This document shows, piece by piece, positions 18,207 through 26,869 of a DNA stretch of 64,000 bases. The stretch covers positions 1 through 64,000 of the forward strand of contig JAKFFJ010000050.1 in assembly GCA_036675265.1 (NCBI GenBank). Direction: 5' to 3'. The position numbers and the translations under genes are program-made. How positions within the stretch are numbered: position 1 is the stretch's first letter; the number at the start of each line of letters is the position of its first letter. This stretch comes from CAMPJU01 sp036675265 (GTDB taxonomy: Bacteria; Pseudomonadota; Gammaproteobacteria; Xanthomonadales; Xanthomonadaceae). The notes under the pieces are model-generated. The model searched no databases. It was not told where the DNA came from and saw only the letters and a list, made by a program, of their open reading frames with translations.

Positions 18207-19157
18207 TCAAGGGCGCCGGGCGAGTTCTGCCTCGTCGCGGGCCTTGGGCATCAGGTCCTGCTTGCTGACGCCCAGCCACAGCAGGATCGGGCACGCAACA
18301 AACGTCGTGGAGATGGTGCCGATCACGATGCCGACCATCATGGCCTCGGCCATGCCCTGCAGCGATCCGCCGCCGTACAGGTACAGGGCGAGCACGGTCA
18401 GGAACGACACGAACGAGGTGATCATCGTGCGCGAGAGCGTCTGGTTGATCGACTTGTTGAGGATCGTCGCCGGGTCCAGGCGCGTCGCACGGAAGTTCTC
18501 GCGCACGCGGTCGAAGACCACGATCGTGTCGTTGATCGAGTAGCCCATCACCGACAGCACGCCGGCCAGCACCGTCAGGTCGAATTCGCGCCCCGTGAGC
18601 GCGAACCAGCCCAGCACGATGGTGATGTCCTGCGCGGTACAGGCGATGGCCGCGACCGCGAACTTCCACTCGAAGCGGAACGAGATGTAGACCAGGAACC
18701 CCAGGCCCACGAACAGCAGCGCGTAGATGCCGTTGAGCGCGAGTTCCTCGCCGACCTGCGGGCCGACGAAGTCGCTCTTCACCACCGTGCCCGGGTTGCC
18801 AGGGGTGGACACCGCGCGCACCACGTCGTCCGCGGTGCGGTTGGCGGCCGCGGGATCGTCGCCCTGCTTGGGCTGCAACCGGACGAGCAGGTCGTTGCCC
18901 GAGCCGAGCGTCTGCACCTGCGGGCTGTCGTAGCCGGCCGCCTCCAGGTCCGCGCGCACCGCGTCGACGTCGACCGGTTGCGCGAAGCGCAGCTCGGTCA
19001 CGGTGCCGCCGGTGAAGTCGAGCGCGAAGTTGAAGCCGCGGGTAGCGATCGATCCGATGGAGAGCACCACCAGCACCGCGGCGAGCACCAGTGCCGCCCA
19101 GCGCATGCGCATGAAGGGAATGGCGCTGTCGTACGGGAACAGGTTCAGGGGCTTCAT
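18207..19157 (-). CDS. secF: Protein translocase subunit SecF
   Basis: 316 residues with six membrane helices and a periplasmic domain between helices 1 and 2. Recognisable patterns are NFALDFTGGTVTELRF (about 43-58), GYSINDTIVVFDRVREN (about 205-221) and LNKSINQTLSRTMITS. SecF works with SecD to drive late steps of Sec export using proton motive force. It lies 13 bases after secD on the same strand. Confidence 0.96.
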   Translation of the reverse strand: MKPLNLFPYDSAIPFMRMRWAALVLAAVLVVLSIGSIATRGFNFALDFTGGTVTELRFAQPVDVDAVRADLEAAGYDSPQVQTLGSGNDLLVRLQPKQGDDPAAANRTADDVVRAVSTPGNPGTVVKSDFVGPQVGEELALNGIYALLFVGLGFLVYISFRFEWKFAVAAIACTAQDITIVLGWFALTGREFDLTVLAGVLSVMGYSINDTIVVFDRVRENFRATRLDPATILNKSINQTLSRTMITSFVSFLTVLALYLYGGGSLQGMAEAMMVGIVIGTISTTFVACPILLWLGVSKQDLMPKARDEAELARRP

Positions 19158-19170
19158 CGATGCGTTCCCG

Positions 19171-21042
19171 TCAGATGGCCACGGTCTTCAGCTTGCGCCG
19201 GCGACCGTAGATGAGCGTGGCGATGCCACGGGACACCGACACCGCGGTGTACATGGACGTCACGATGCCGAGGATCAACGCGACCGCGAAGCCCTGCACC
19301 GGGCCGGTGCCGAAGGCGAACAGCGCGATGCCGGCGAGCAGCGCGGTCAGGTTCGCGTCGGCGATGGTGCCGCTGGCGCGTTCGTAGCCCGTGGCGATCG
19401 CCGACTGTGGCGGCATGCCTGCGCGCAGCTCCTCGCGGATGCGCTCGTTGATCAGCACGTTGGCGTCGACCGACATGCCGACCGTCAGCGCGATGCCGGC
19501 GAGGCCGGGCAGCGTCAGCGTGAAGCCCATCATCGACATCAGCGCGACCACCATCAGCAGGTTCAGCAGCAGCGCCAGGCAGGTGATGATGCCGAACATG
19601 CGGTAGTAGACGAGGAAGAACAGCAGCGCGAACCCGAACGAGTACGTGACCGCGGCCATGCCTCGCTCGACGTTCTCCTTGCCCAGGCTCGGGCCGATGA
19701 TGCGTTCCTCGACGATGTCCATCGGCGCGGCCAGCGAACCGGCGCGCAGCAGCAGCGCGAGGTCGGCGGCCTCCTTCATCGACTCCAGGCCGGTGGTCTG
19801 GAAATCGCGGCCGAGCGCACCCTGGATCGTGGCGACCGAGATCACTTCCTCCTCGGTCTTCGTGGTGCGCACTTCCTCGCCGTTCACCATGCGCACCGTC
19901 GGCACGCGCTCGATGTAGACCACGGCCATCGGCTTGCCGATGTTCACGCTGGAGTGTTCGAACATGCGCTGGCCGCCGACGCTGGTCAGCCGCACCCGCA
20001 CGGCGGGCGTCCCCGACTCCGAGTCGAAGAAGGACGTGGCGTCCTGCAGGTGTTCGCCCGAGGCGATGATCCGCTTGTTGAGCAGCACCGGGATCGGCTG
20101 CCCGTCGGGGCCGGTCTCGCGGCGGTCGTAGAGGCGCGCCTGCGGCGGCACGTTCCCCGTGCGCCTGGCCTCCATGGCATTGCCCTCCACCACGCCCCGG
20201 TACTCCAGGGTCGCGGTGGCGCCGATGATGCGCTTGGCCTGCGCGGTGTCCTGGACGCCCGGCAGCTGGACGACGATGCGGTCCGAACCCTGCTTCTGGA
20301 CGATCGGCTCGGCCACGCCCAGCTCGCTGATGCGGTTGCGCAGCGTGCCGAGGTTCTGCTCGATCGCGTTCGCGGTGAGGTCCTGCAGTTCGCTCTCGGG
20401 CACCACCAGGGTCAGGACGTCACCGTCCACGCTCGTGCGCAGCGTCGGCATCTGCGCGGCGACGACGGCCTGCGCCTTCTCCGTGTCCGCGCCGGGCGCG
20501 AGCGTGGCGACGATGCTGTTGCCCTCGCGCTCGACCGAGCGGTAGCGGATGCGGCCCTCGCGCAGCATCGCGCGCAGGTCCTCGACGTAGGACTCGAAAT
20601 GCTTGTCCAGGGCGGCGGCGCGGTCGACCTGCATCAGGAAGTGGACGCCACCCTGCAGGTCCAGGCCCAGGAGCATCGGCTTGCCGCCGAGCGCGGCCAG
20701 CCAGCCGGGCACCGTGGACGCCAGGTTGAGCGCCACCACGTAATCGCCCCCGAGACCCGCGCGCAGCGCATCGGACGCGCGCACCTGCTCGTCGGCGGAA
20801 GACAGCCGCACCAGCAGGTTGTCGCCGTCCTCGACCGACACCGACTTGGGCGTGACCCCTGCTTCCTGCAGGATGGCCTCGACGCGCTGCACCAGCGCCT
20901 CGTCGACCGCTTCTGACCGGTTGGCGGTGACCTGCACGGACGGATCCTGGGGGAACACGTTCGGCAGCGCGTACAACACGCTCAACGAGATGACCAGCAA
21001 CGCGACTATGTACTTCCAGCGTGCGAACTCGAGCATCGCCAT
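19171..21042 (-). CDS. secD: Protein translocase subunit SecD
   Basis: 623 residues: N-terminal helix (KYIVALLVISLSVLYALP), a large periplasmic P1 region (about 35-445) with LGLDLQGGVHFLMQVD, and five C-terminal helices with GMSVDANVLINERIREEL and FGTGPVQGFAVALILGI. Forms the SecDF complex. MAM at 21042 and a second ATG at 21036 are equivalent starts. Confidence 0.96.
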   Translation of the reverse strand: MAMLEFARWKYIVALLVISLSVLYALPNVFPQDPSVQVTANRSEAVDEALVQRVEAILQEAGVTPKSVSVEDGDNLLVRLSSADEQVRASDALRAGLGGDYVVALNLASTVPGWLAALGGKPMLLGLDLQGGVHFLMQVDRAAALDKHFESYVEDLRAMLREGRIRYRSVEREGNSIVATLAPGADTEKAQAVVAAQMPTLRTSVDGDVLTLVVPESELQDLTANAIEQNLGTLRNRISELGVAEPIVQKQGSDRIVVQLPGVQDTAQAKRIIGATATLEYRGVVEGNAMEARRTGNVPPQARLYDRRETGPDGQPIPVLLNKRIIASGEHLQDATSFFDSESGTPAVRVRLTSVGGQRMFEHSSVNIGKPMAVVYIERVPTVRMVNGEEVRTTKTEEEVISVATIQGALGRDFQTTGLESMKEAADLALLLRAGSLAAPMDIVEERIIGPSLGKENVERGMAAVTYSFGFALLFFLVYYRMFGIITCLALLLNLLMVVALMSMMGFTLTLPGLAGIALTVGMSVDANVLINERIREELRAGMPPQSAIATGYERASGTIADANLTALLAGIALFAFGTGPVQGFAVALILGIVTSMYTAVSVSRGIATLIYGRRRKLKTVAI

Positions 21043-21094
21043 GACCCCGCGGCGACCAGGCGGCCGCCGTCTTGTCTGAGTGGAACGAGGCCCG

Positions 21095-21445
21095 TCAGGC
21101 CGACTTCAACGTGCCCCGAGGGAGCACGTTGGCGATGGACCCCTTCTGCACGCGGATGCGCACGTTGTCGGCGATCTCCACGGTGACGAAGTTGTCGCCG
21201 ATCGCGGTGACCGTGCCGGCGACGCCGCCGTTGGTGATCACTTCGTCGCCGTTCGCAAGCTTGCCGAGCATCTCCCGGTGCTCCTTGGCGCGCTTCATCT
21301 GCGGGCGGATCATCAGGAAGTACATGACCGCGAGCAGGACGATCGGGAACAGCAGGCCGCCGAGGCCGCCGCCGAACAGGCCACCGGAGGGCTGGCCGGC
21401 CGCCTGGGCGTAGGCGGGGCTGATGAGGAAGTCGAGCAGGTTCAT
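21095..21445 (-). CDS. yajC: Preprotein translocase subunit YajC
   Basis: 116 residues: N-terminal region SPAYAQAAG, Gly-rich stretch, one membrane helix (about 31-48, LLFPIVLLAVMYFLMIRP), then a cytoplasmic small beta domain with GDEVITNGGVAGTV. Normal length. Accessory to SecDF, co-transcribed with secD and secF downstream and tgt upstream. Confidence 0.95.
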   Translation of the reverse strand: MNLLDFLISPAYAQAAGQPSGGLFGGGLGGLLFPIVLLAVMYFLMIRPQMKRAKEHREMLGKLANGDEVITNGGVAGTVTAIGDNFVTVEIADNVRIRVQKGSIANVLPRGTLKSA

Positions 21446-21507
21446 TCGGGCGTCCAGATTGGGCGAAACAACGGGGAATTATGGCATGCGGGCCAGGCCG
21501 GCGGCTT

Positions 21508-22629
21508 TCAAGCGCGGGCCGCGTGGAATCCCAGCCTGAAGGCGTCGAAACGCCCCGCCTCGATCGCTTCCCGCATCCTGGCCATCAGGTCTTCGTAGTG
21601 CCACAGGTTGTGCAGCGTGCCCAGGATCGGCGCCAGCATCTCGTTGCAGCGGTCCAGGTGGCGCAGGTAGGCGCGGGTGTAGCCGCCGGCGCAGGCCGGG
21701 CAGCCGCAGCCCTCCTCGATCGGCCGGGTGTCCCGTTCGTACTTCGCGTTGCGGATCCGCACGGTCCCGGTCGTGGTGAAGTAATGCCCGTTGCGCGCGT
21801 TCCGGGTGGGCATCACGCAATCGAACATGTCCACCCCGCGGGCCACCGCCTCGACCAGGTCCTCGGGGCGGCCGACGCCCATCAGGTAGCGCGGGCGGTC
21901 CGCCGGCAGCTGCGGGCAGGTGTGGTCGAGCATGGCGTTGCGCTCGCCTTCGGTCTCTCCGACCGCCAGCCCGCCGATCGCGTAGCCGTCGAATCCGATC
22001 GCCTTCAGTCCGTCGGCCGATCGCGTGCGCAGGTCCTGGTGCACGCCGCCCTGGACGATGCCGAACAGCGCGGCGTCATTGCCTTCGTGCGCGCGCTTCG
22101 AGCGTTCCGCCCACCGCAGCGACAGTTCCATCGAGCGCGCCACGAGGTCCGCGCCGACGGGCACGCCGTCGACGTGCACCGGCGGGCATTCGTCGAAGAT
22201 CATCACCACGTCGGCATCCAGCACGCGCTGGATGCGCATGCTTTCCTCGGGGCCCAGGAACACGGTCGAGCCGTCGGTCGGCGCCTGGAACGTCACGCCC
22301 TGTTCGGTGATCTTCCGCTTGTGCGCCAGCGAGAACACCTGGAAGCCGCCGGAATCGGTGAGGATCGGGCCGTCCCAGCGCGTGAACCCGTGCAGGCCGC
22401 CGTGCGCCTGGATGACCTCCAGCCCGGGCCGCAGGAAGAGATGGAACGTGTTGCCGAGGATCATTTCCGCGCCCAGCGCGCGCAACTGCCCCGGCAACAT
22501 CCCCTTGACCGAACCGTAGGTGCCGACCGGCATGAAGGCCGGCGTTTCCACGGTGCCGCGCGGGAAGGTCATCCGGCCGCGGCGTGCCGCGCCATCGGTG
22601 CCCATGACCTCGAAGGACATGCGGCTCAT
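21508..22629 (-). CDS. tgt: tRNA-guanine transglycosylase
   Basis: 373-residue enzyme exchanging guanine 34 for preQ1 in tRNAs with GUN anticodons. Active-site features: SGGFQVFSL with LTDSGG (nucleophile/general base Asp region, about residue 93), YLMGVGRPEDL, DMFDCVMPTRNARNG (second Asp), and the zinc site in CGCPAC...H. The ATG at 22629 overlaps the queA stop, so queA and tgt are coupled. Confidence 0.95.
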   Translation of the reverse strand: MSRMSFEVMGTDGAARRGRMTFPRGTVETPAFMPVGTYGSVKGMLPGQLRALGAEMILGNTFHLFLRPGLEVIQAHGGLHGFTRWDGPILTDSGGFQVFSLAHKRKITEQGVTFQAPTDGSTVFLGPEESMRIQRVLDADVVMIFDECPPVHVDGVPVGADLVARSMELSLRWAERSKRAHEGNDAALFGIVQGGVHQDLRTRSADGLKAIGFDGYAIGGLAVGETEGERNAMLDHTCPQLPADRPRYLMGVGRPEDLVEAVARGVDMFDCVMPTRNARNGHYFTTTGTVRIRNAKYERDTRPIEEGCGCPACAGGYTRAYLRHLDRCNEMLAPILGTLHNLWHYEDLMARMREAIEAGRFDAFRLGFHAARA

Positions 22630-23699
22630 GCCGCTTCCTCCGGCCACAGCAACATCGCGTCCCCGTAGGAGAAGAAGCGGTAGCGCTCGCCGATCGCGTG
22701 CTCGTACGCGGCAAACACGCGGTCCTTCCCGGCGAATGCGGACACCATCATCAGCAGCGTGCTCTCCGGCAGGTGGAAGTTGGTCAGCAACGCATCGATG
22801 CTGCGGATGCGGTAGCCCGGGAGGATGAACAGGCGCGTCTCGCCCGCGAACGGGCGCAGCGCGCCGTCTTCCCCGGTCGCGCTTTCCAGCGCGCGCACGA
22901 CGGTGGTGCCGACCGCGACGATGCGGCCACCCGTCGCGCGCGCGCGGCGCACCTGTTCCACCAGCCCCGGGCCGACGTTCAGCCACTCGCCGTGCATGCG
23001 GTGGTCGCGCAGGTCGTCCACGCGCACCGGCTGGAACGTCCCGGCGCCGACGTGCAAGGTGACGTGGCCGGTGTCCACGCCGCGGGCGCGCAGCGCGTCC
23101 AGCAACGCGGCATCGAAATGCAGGCCCGCCGTCGGCGCGGCGACCGCGCCCGACTCGCGCGCGAACACCGTCTGGTAGCGCTCGGCATCCTCGGCCCCGG
23201 GGATCCGGTGGATGTACGGCGGGAGCGGCAACTGGCCCGCGCGCTGCAGCCACGCCTCCAGCGGCCCGTCGACGTCGAAGCGCAACCGCCAGAACTCGCC
23301 TTCCCGGCCCACCACCTCGGCCGCGCCGCCCGCGTCGAGGGCGATCCGGCTGCCGGGTTTCGGCGGCTTGCTCACGCCGAGCTGCGCCCGGGCCTCGTTG
23401 CCGGGCAACAGGCGCTCGACCAGGATCTCGACCCGTCCGCCGGTCGCCTTCTGGCCATGCAGGCGCGCCGGGATCACCCGGGTGTCGTTGAACACCAGCA
23501 GGTCGCCGGCCCGCAGCAGCGAGGGCAGGTCCGCCATGCCCAGGTCCTCGAACGGGGCGTCCCCCGGGGGGACGTGCAGCAGCCGGCTGGCCGAGCGCCG
23601 GGGAAGCGGCGCCTGGGCGATCAGGTCCTGGGGGAGGTCGTAATGGAAGTCGGACTTCTTCAAGGGCGCGGATTCTACCGGGGCGGGCTTCGCCGCCAT
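22626..23699 (-). CDS. queA: S-adenosylmethionine:tRNA ribosyltransferase-isomerase
   Basis: 357 residues; converts preQ1 in tRNA to epoxyqueuosine. Family patterns: LPQDLIAQAPLPRRSASRLL, FNDTRVIPARL, PLPPYIHR, GAVAAPTAGLHFD, TLHVGAGTFQPVRVDD, TNFHLPESTLLMMVSAF, YRFFSYGDAM. Homology with E. coli QueA begins at LKKSDFHYDLP; the ATG at 23699 adds about 13 residues, and a TTG at that Leu is a possible alternative. Confidence 0.94.
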   Translation of the reverse strand: MAAKPAPVESAPLKKSDFHYDLPQDLIAQAPLPRRSASRLLHVPPGDAPFEDLGMADLPSLLRAGDLLVFNDTRVIPARLHGQKATGGRVEILVERLLPGNEARAQLGVSKPPKPGSRIALDAGGAAEVVGREGEFWRLRFDVDGPLEAWLQRAGQLPLPPYIHRIPGAEDAERYQTVFARESGAVAAPTAGLHFDAALLDALRARGVDTGHVTLHVGAGTFQPVRVDDLRDHRMHGEWLNVGPGLVEQVRRARATGGRIVAVGTTVVRALESATGEDGALRPFAGETRLFILPGYRIRSIDALLTNFHLPESTLLMMVSAFAGKDRVFAAYEHAIGERYRFFSYGDAMLLWPEEAA

Positions 23700-23786
23700 G
23701 GGGCCGCCCCCGGCCGACGATGGGGGTTATGCGCCCGAAGGGGGCATGGTAAGATCGCGTAACTGATTGTTTTTGCGGGAAAAGCC

Positions 23787-25286
23787 ATGACCCAGCACGC
23801 CCTGCTCGCTCCCCTCGCCCCGTTGCGCGCCCATGGTGGCGCGCGCCGCACCGTCGGCCTGGACGACGCGACCCTGGTCCGCTTCACCGACGATGTCGAA
23901 CTGGCCGCCGCGATCGACGCGGCCGCCGCCGAGTACGCGCGCCTGAAGGGCGAATTCGCCGACGTGTTCGAGATGGACGAGGACGCGCAGGTGCAGGCCG
24001 TGCAGGCCGGCTACGTCAACTTCTACCCCGACGACGCGGTCAACCCGTACGTTGCGCTCGCCGCGCGCGGGCCGTGGGTCGTCACGCTCAAGGGCGCCGT
24101 GCTGCACGACTCCGGCGGCTACGGGATGCTCGGTTTCGGCCACGCGCCGGACGACGTCATCGCCGCGATGGCGCGCCCGCAGGCGATGGCCAACATCATG
24201 ACGCCGAGCCTGTCGCAGCTGCGCTTCACCAACATGCTGCGCGACGCGATCGGCCTGGGCCGCGACTGCCCGTACGACCGCTTCTTCTGCCTCAATTCCG
24301 GCTCCGAATCCGTCACCCTGGCCGCGCGCATCGCCGACGCCAACGCCAAGTCGATGACCGACCCCGGTGCGCGCCACGCCGGCAAGGCGATCCGCCGGAT
24401 CGTCGTGAAGGGCAGCTTCCACGGCCGGACCGACCGCCCTGCCCTGTATTCCGATTCCAGCCGCAAGACCTACCTCAAGTACCTTGCCAGCTACCGCGAC
24501 GAGGGCACGGTGATCGCGGTCGAGCCGTACGACATCGCCGCGCTCGGGAAGGCCTTCGCGGACGCCGATGCGAACGGCTGGTTCATCGAGGCGATGTTCC
24601 TCGAGCCGGTGATGGGAGAGGGTGATCCGGGGCGCGGCGTGCCCGTGGCGTTCTACGAGGCCGCGCGCGCCCTGACGAAGGCGCACGGCACGCTGCTGCT
24701 GGTCGACTCGATCCAGGCCGGCCTGCGCGCGCACGGCGTGCTCTCGATCGTCGACTACCCCGGCTTCGAGCAGCTCGACCCGCCGGACATGGAAACGTAT
24801 TCCAAGGCGCTCAACGCGGGCCAGTACCCGTTGTCGGTGCTCGCGGTCGGCAAGCACGCGGCCGGCATCTACCAGCGCGGGCTGTACGGCAACACGATGA
24901 CCTCCAACCCGCGAGCGCTGGACACGGCCTGCGCGGTACTGGCCAAGGTCACGCCGGAACTGCGCGCCAACATCCGCGAGCGCGGCGCAGAGGCCATCCG
25001 CAAGCTCGAGGCGCTGAAGGCCGAGACGGGCGGGATGATCACCAAGGTCCAGGGCACCGGCCTGCTGTTTTCCTGCGAGTTGTCGCCGCAGTTCAAGTGC
25101 TACGGCGCGGGCTCGACCGAGGAATGGCTGCGCGAGCGCGGCATCGGCGTGATCCATGGCGGCGCCAATTCGCTGCGCTTCACCCCGACCTTCACCATCA
25201 CCAGCGCCGAGATCGACCTGCTGGTGGGCATGGTGGGCAAGGCGCTGCGCGAAGGCCCGCGCCAGCAGCAGGCCGCCGCCGCCTGA
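23787..25286 (+). CDS. Class III PLP-dependent aminotransferase
   Basis: 499 residues. PLP lysine is Lys340 in YSKALNAGQYPLS, the cofactor-ring Asp is Asp307 in LLLVDSIQAG, and the phosphate-binding SGSES is at 171-175; HGRTDRPALYS follows. It belongs to the fold that includes ornithine, GABA and lysine aminotransferases but has an extra N-terminal helical region of about 80 residues, so I do not assign a substrate. Divergent from queA. The ribosome site is weak (GCGGGAAAAG). Confidence 0.82.
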   Translation: MTQHALLAPLAPLRAHGGARRTVGLDDATLVRFTDDVELAAAIDAAAAEYARLKGEFADVFEMDEDAQVQAVQAGYVNFYPDDAVNPYVALAARGPWVVTLKGAVLHDSGGYGMLGFGHAPDDVIAAMARPQAMANIMTPSLSQLRFTNMLRDAIGLGRDCPYDRFFCLNSGSESVTLAARIADANAKSMTDPGARHAGKAIRRIVVKGSFHGRTDRPALYSDSSRKTYLKYLASYRDEGTVIAVEPYDIAALGKAFADADANGWFIEAMFLEPVMGEGDPGRGVPVAFYEAARALTKAHGTLLLVDSIQAGLRAHGVLSIVDYPGFEQLDPPDMETYSKALNAGQYPLSVLAVGKHAAGIYQRGLYGNTMTSNPRALDTACAVLAKVTPELRANIRERGAEAIRKLEALKAETGGMITKVQGTGLLFSCELSPQFKCYGAGSTEEWLRERGIGVIHGGANSLRFTPTFTITSAEIDLLVGMVGKALREGPRQQQAAAA

Positions 25287-25295
25287 CCCGCGCGG

Positions 25296-25982
25296 TCAGC
25301 CGCGGCGTCGGCGTCGCAGCAGCAGCCACGCCCCGGCGCACAGCGCCGCCGCCAGTGCGCCCAGCACGAGCCACGCGTAACTGGTGCGTGGCTGCCGTGC
25401 GTCGCCGGCGGCCTGCGCGCGGCGCGCCACGGCGGACTCGTCGAGTTCCCAGCGCCCGTCGCGAAGGACCAGTGCGTCCTGCCCCGCCTGCATGCGCAAC
25501 GCGCGCCAGGTGACGCGCAGGTCGCCGACCGTCGGGTGCACCGGGTTGGCGGCGCTGCCCAGGCCGTCGCCCTCGGGCTGGAAGGTCGCAGACAGGTTGC
25601 CGGGCAACGCGGAAAAGTCGGGGCGCAAGGGTTCCCACCGCGACAAGGCGTCCACCGCTTCCGGCGCCACCGGGTAGCCGCCAAGGGTGACGTTCGCAGG
25701 GACCCAGCGACGCTGCTGCAGCGGGATCCCGGGCGGGTTCTCGTGGCCGGGCACGAACGCCGTCGAGTCGATCGCCCGCTCGCTCCAGTCCTTGCGGTAG
25801 CCGTCGCCATCGCGTCGCCACTGGTACATCGCGACGCGCCGCTCCAGGCCGATCGCGCCGCGCGCGACCACACCGAAATCCGGGTCGCGCGGCGGTTCGC
25901 CGCCTGCCTCGTCCGCGCACGCCTGCGCCGCCGGGAAGGCCAGCAGGCAGGCCAGTGCCGCCGCGCGGGCGGCCCAGGTCAT
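25296..25982 (-). CDS. Short TMEM43-family protein
   Basis: 228 residues. After a signal-like N-terminus (AARAAALACLLAFPAAQACA) it shows the TMEM43 core: DPDFGVVARGAIGLERRVAMYQW, then KDWSERAIDSTAF, GHENPPGIPL and VTLGGYPV, and one C-terminal membrane helix (about 200-222) followed by Arg. Bacterial TMEM43 proteins are usually longer, with an N-terminal helix, a first domain half and more C-terminal helices; both ends appear shortened here. Function unknown; envelope location likely. Its start overlaps the MBL stop by four bases. Confidence 0.75.
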   Translation of the reverse strand: MTWAARAAALACLLAFPAAQACADEAGGEPPRDPDFGVVARGAIGLERRVAMYQWRRDGDGYRKDWSERAIDSTAFVPGHENPPGIPLQQRRWVPANVTLGGYPVAPEAVDALSRWEPLRPDFSALPGNLSATFQPEGDGLGSAANPVHPTVGDLRVTWRALRMQAGQDALVLRDGRWELDESAVARRAQAAGDARQPRTSYAWLVLGALAAALCAGAWLLLRRRRRG

Positions 25983-26869
25983 GCCGCCAGGGCCCGTGCG
26001 TGCAGTTCGGGCACCTCGTGCGTGGTGCCGAAGCGGCCCCGTTCGTCGCGCGTCACCTGCGCCAGCGCGCAACCCGGGTCGTGGGTAAAGAACAGGTGCA
26101 CGTTGCGTGCCAGCTTGTCGGCGAGGAACTCGCGTTTCTCGTCGATCAGCAGTTCCGCGTTGCGGTCGTAACCCATCGTGATCGGCACGTGCACCCACGG
26201 CCTGCCCGGGATGAGGTCGGCGCAGAACACCACGCCGCCATGGGCCTCGCCGTCGACGCATTCCGGGCCGACGATCTCCGCGAGCATCAGCCCCGGCGTG
26301 TGGCCGTCGCTGAAATGGAAGCGCACCGCGTGGCCCAGCGTCCTCGACCAGGGGGTGTCCACCAGTTCCAGCCGGCCGCTCTGCTCGAGCAGTGCGGGCA
26401 GTTCGGGGATGAAGCTGGCCCGGTCACGCGCGTGGGGCGCACGGGCGCGCTCCCAGCAGGCGGCGCTGACCAGGAACGTGGCATTCGGGAACAGCAGCTC
26501 CGGCGCGCGCCCATCCACCCATTGCGCCAGCAGCCCACCCGCGTGGTCGAAATGCAGGTGGCTCAGCACCACCACGTCGATGTCCTCGTGCTCGAAGCCG
26601 GCGGCGCGCAACGACTCGAGCAGCACGTGCCGGTCCTCCACCACGCCGTAGCGCTCGCGCAGCTTCGGCTCGAAGAACGCGCCGATGCCGGTCTCGAACA
26701 ACACGGTCTTGCCGGCCAGCGGGCTGGCCAGCAATGCGCGGCAGGCCAGCTCGATGCGGTTCTGGTCGTCCGGCGGGCTCCACTTCGACCACAACGCGCG
26801 TGGCGCGTTGCCGAACATCGCGCCACCGTCGAGCTTCTGGCTGTTGCCGCTGATCGACCAGAGTTTCAT
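25979..26869 (-). CDS. MBL-fold metallo-hydrolase
   Basis: 296 residues. Metal-binding HLHFDHAGG (about 102-110), a second His near DGHTPG (about 189), the Asp in FCADLIPG (about 216) and a terminal FFTHDPG His complete a two-metal site. Most like the quorum-quenching-lactonase/PNKP-like branch of the fold, but substrate cannot be set from sequence. It sits between ggt and the TMEM43 gene with four-base overlaps on both sides. Confidence 0.85.
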   Translation of the reverse strand: MKLWSISGNSQKLDGGAMFGNAPRALWSKWSPPDDQNRIELACRALLASPLAGKTVLFETGIGAFFEPKLRERYGVVEDRHVLLESLRAAGFEHEDIDVVVLSHLHFDHAGGLLAQWVDGRAPELLFPNATFLVSAACWERARAPHARDRASFIPELPALLEQSGRLELVDTPWSRTLGHAVRFHFSDGHTPGLMLAEIVGPECVDGEAHGGVVFCADLIPGRPWVHVPITMGYDRNAELLIDEKREFLADKLARNVHLFFTHDPGCALAQVTRDERGRFGTTHEVPELHARALAA

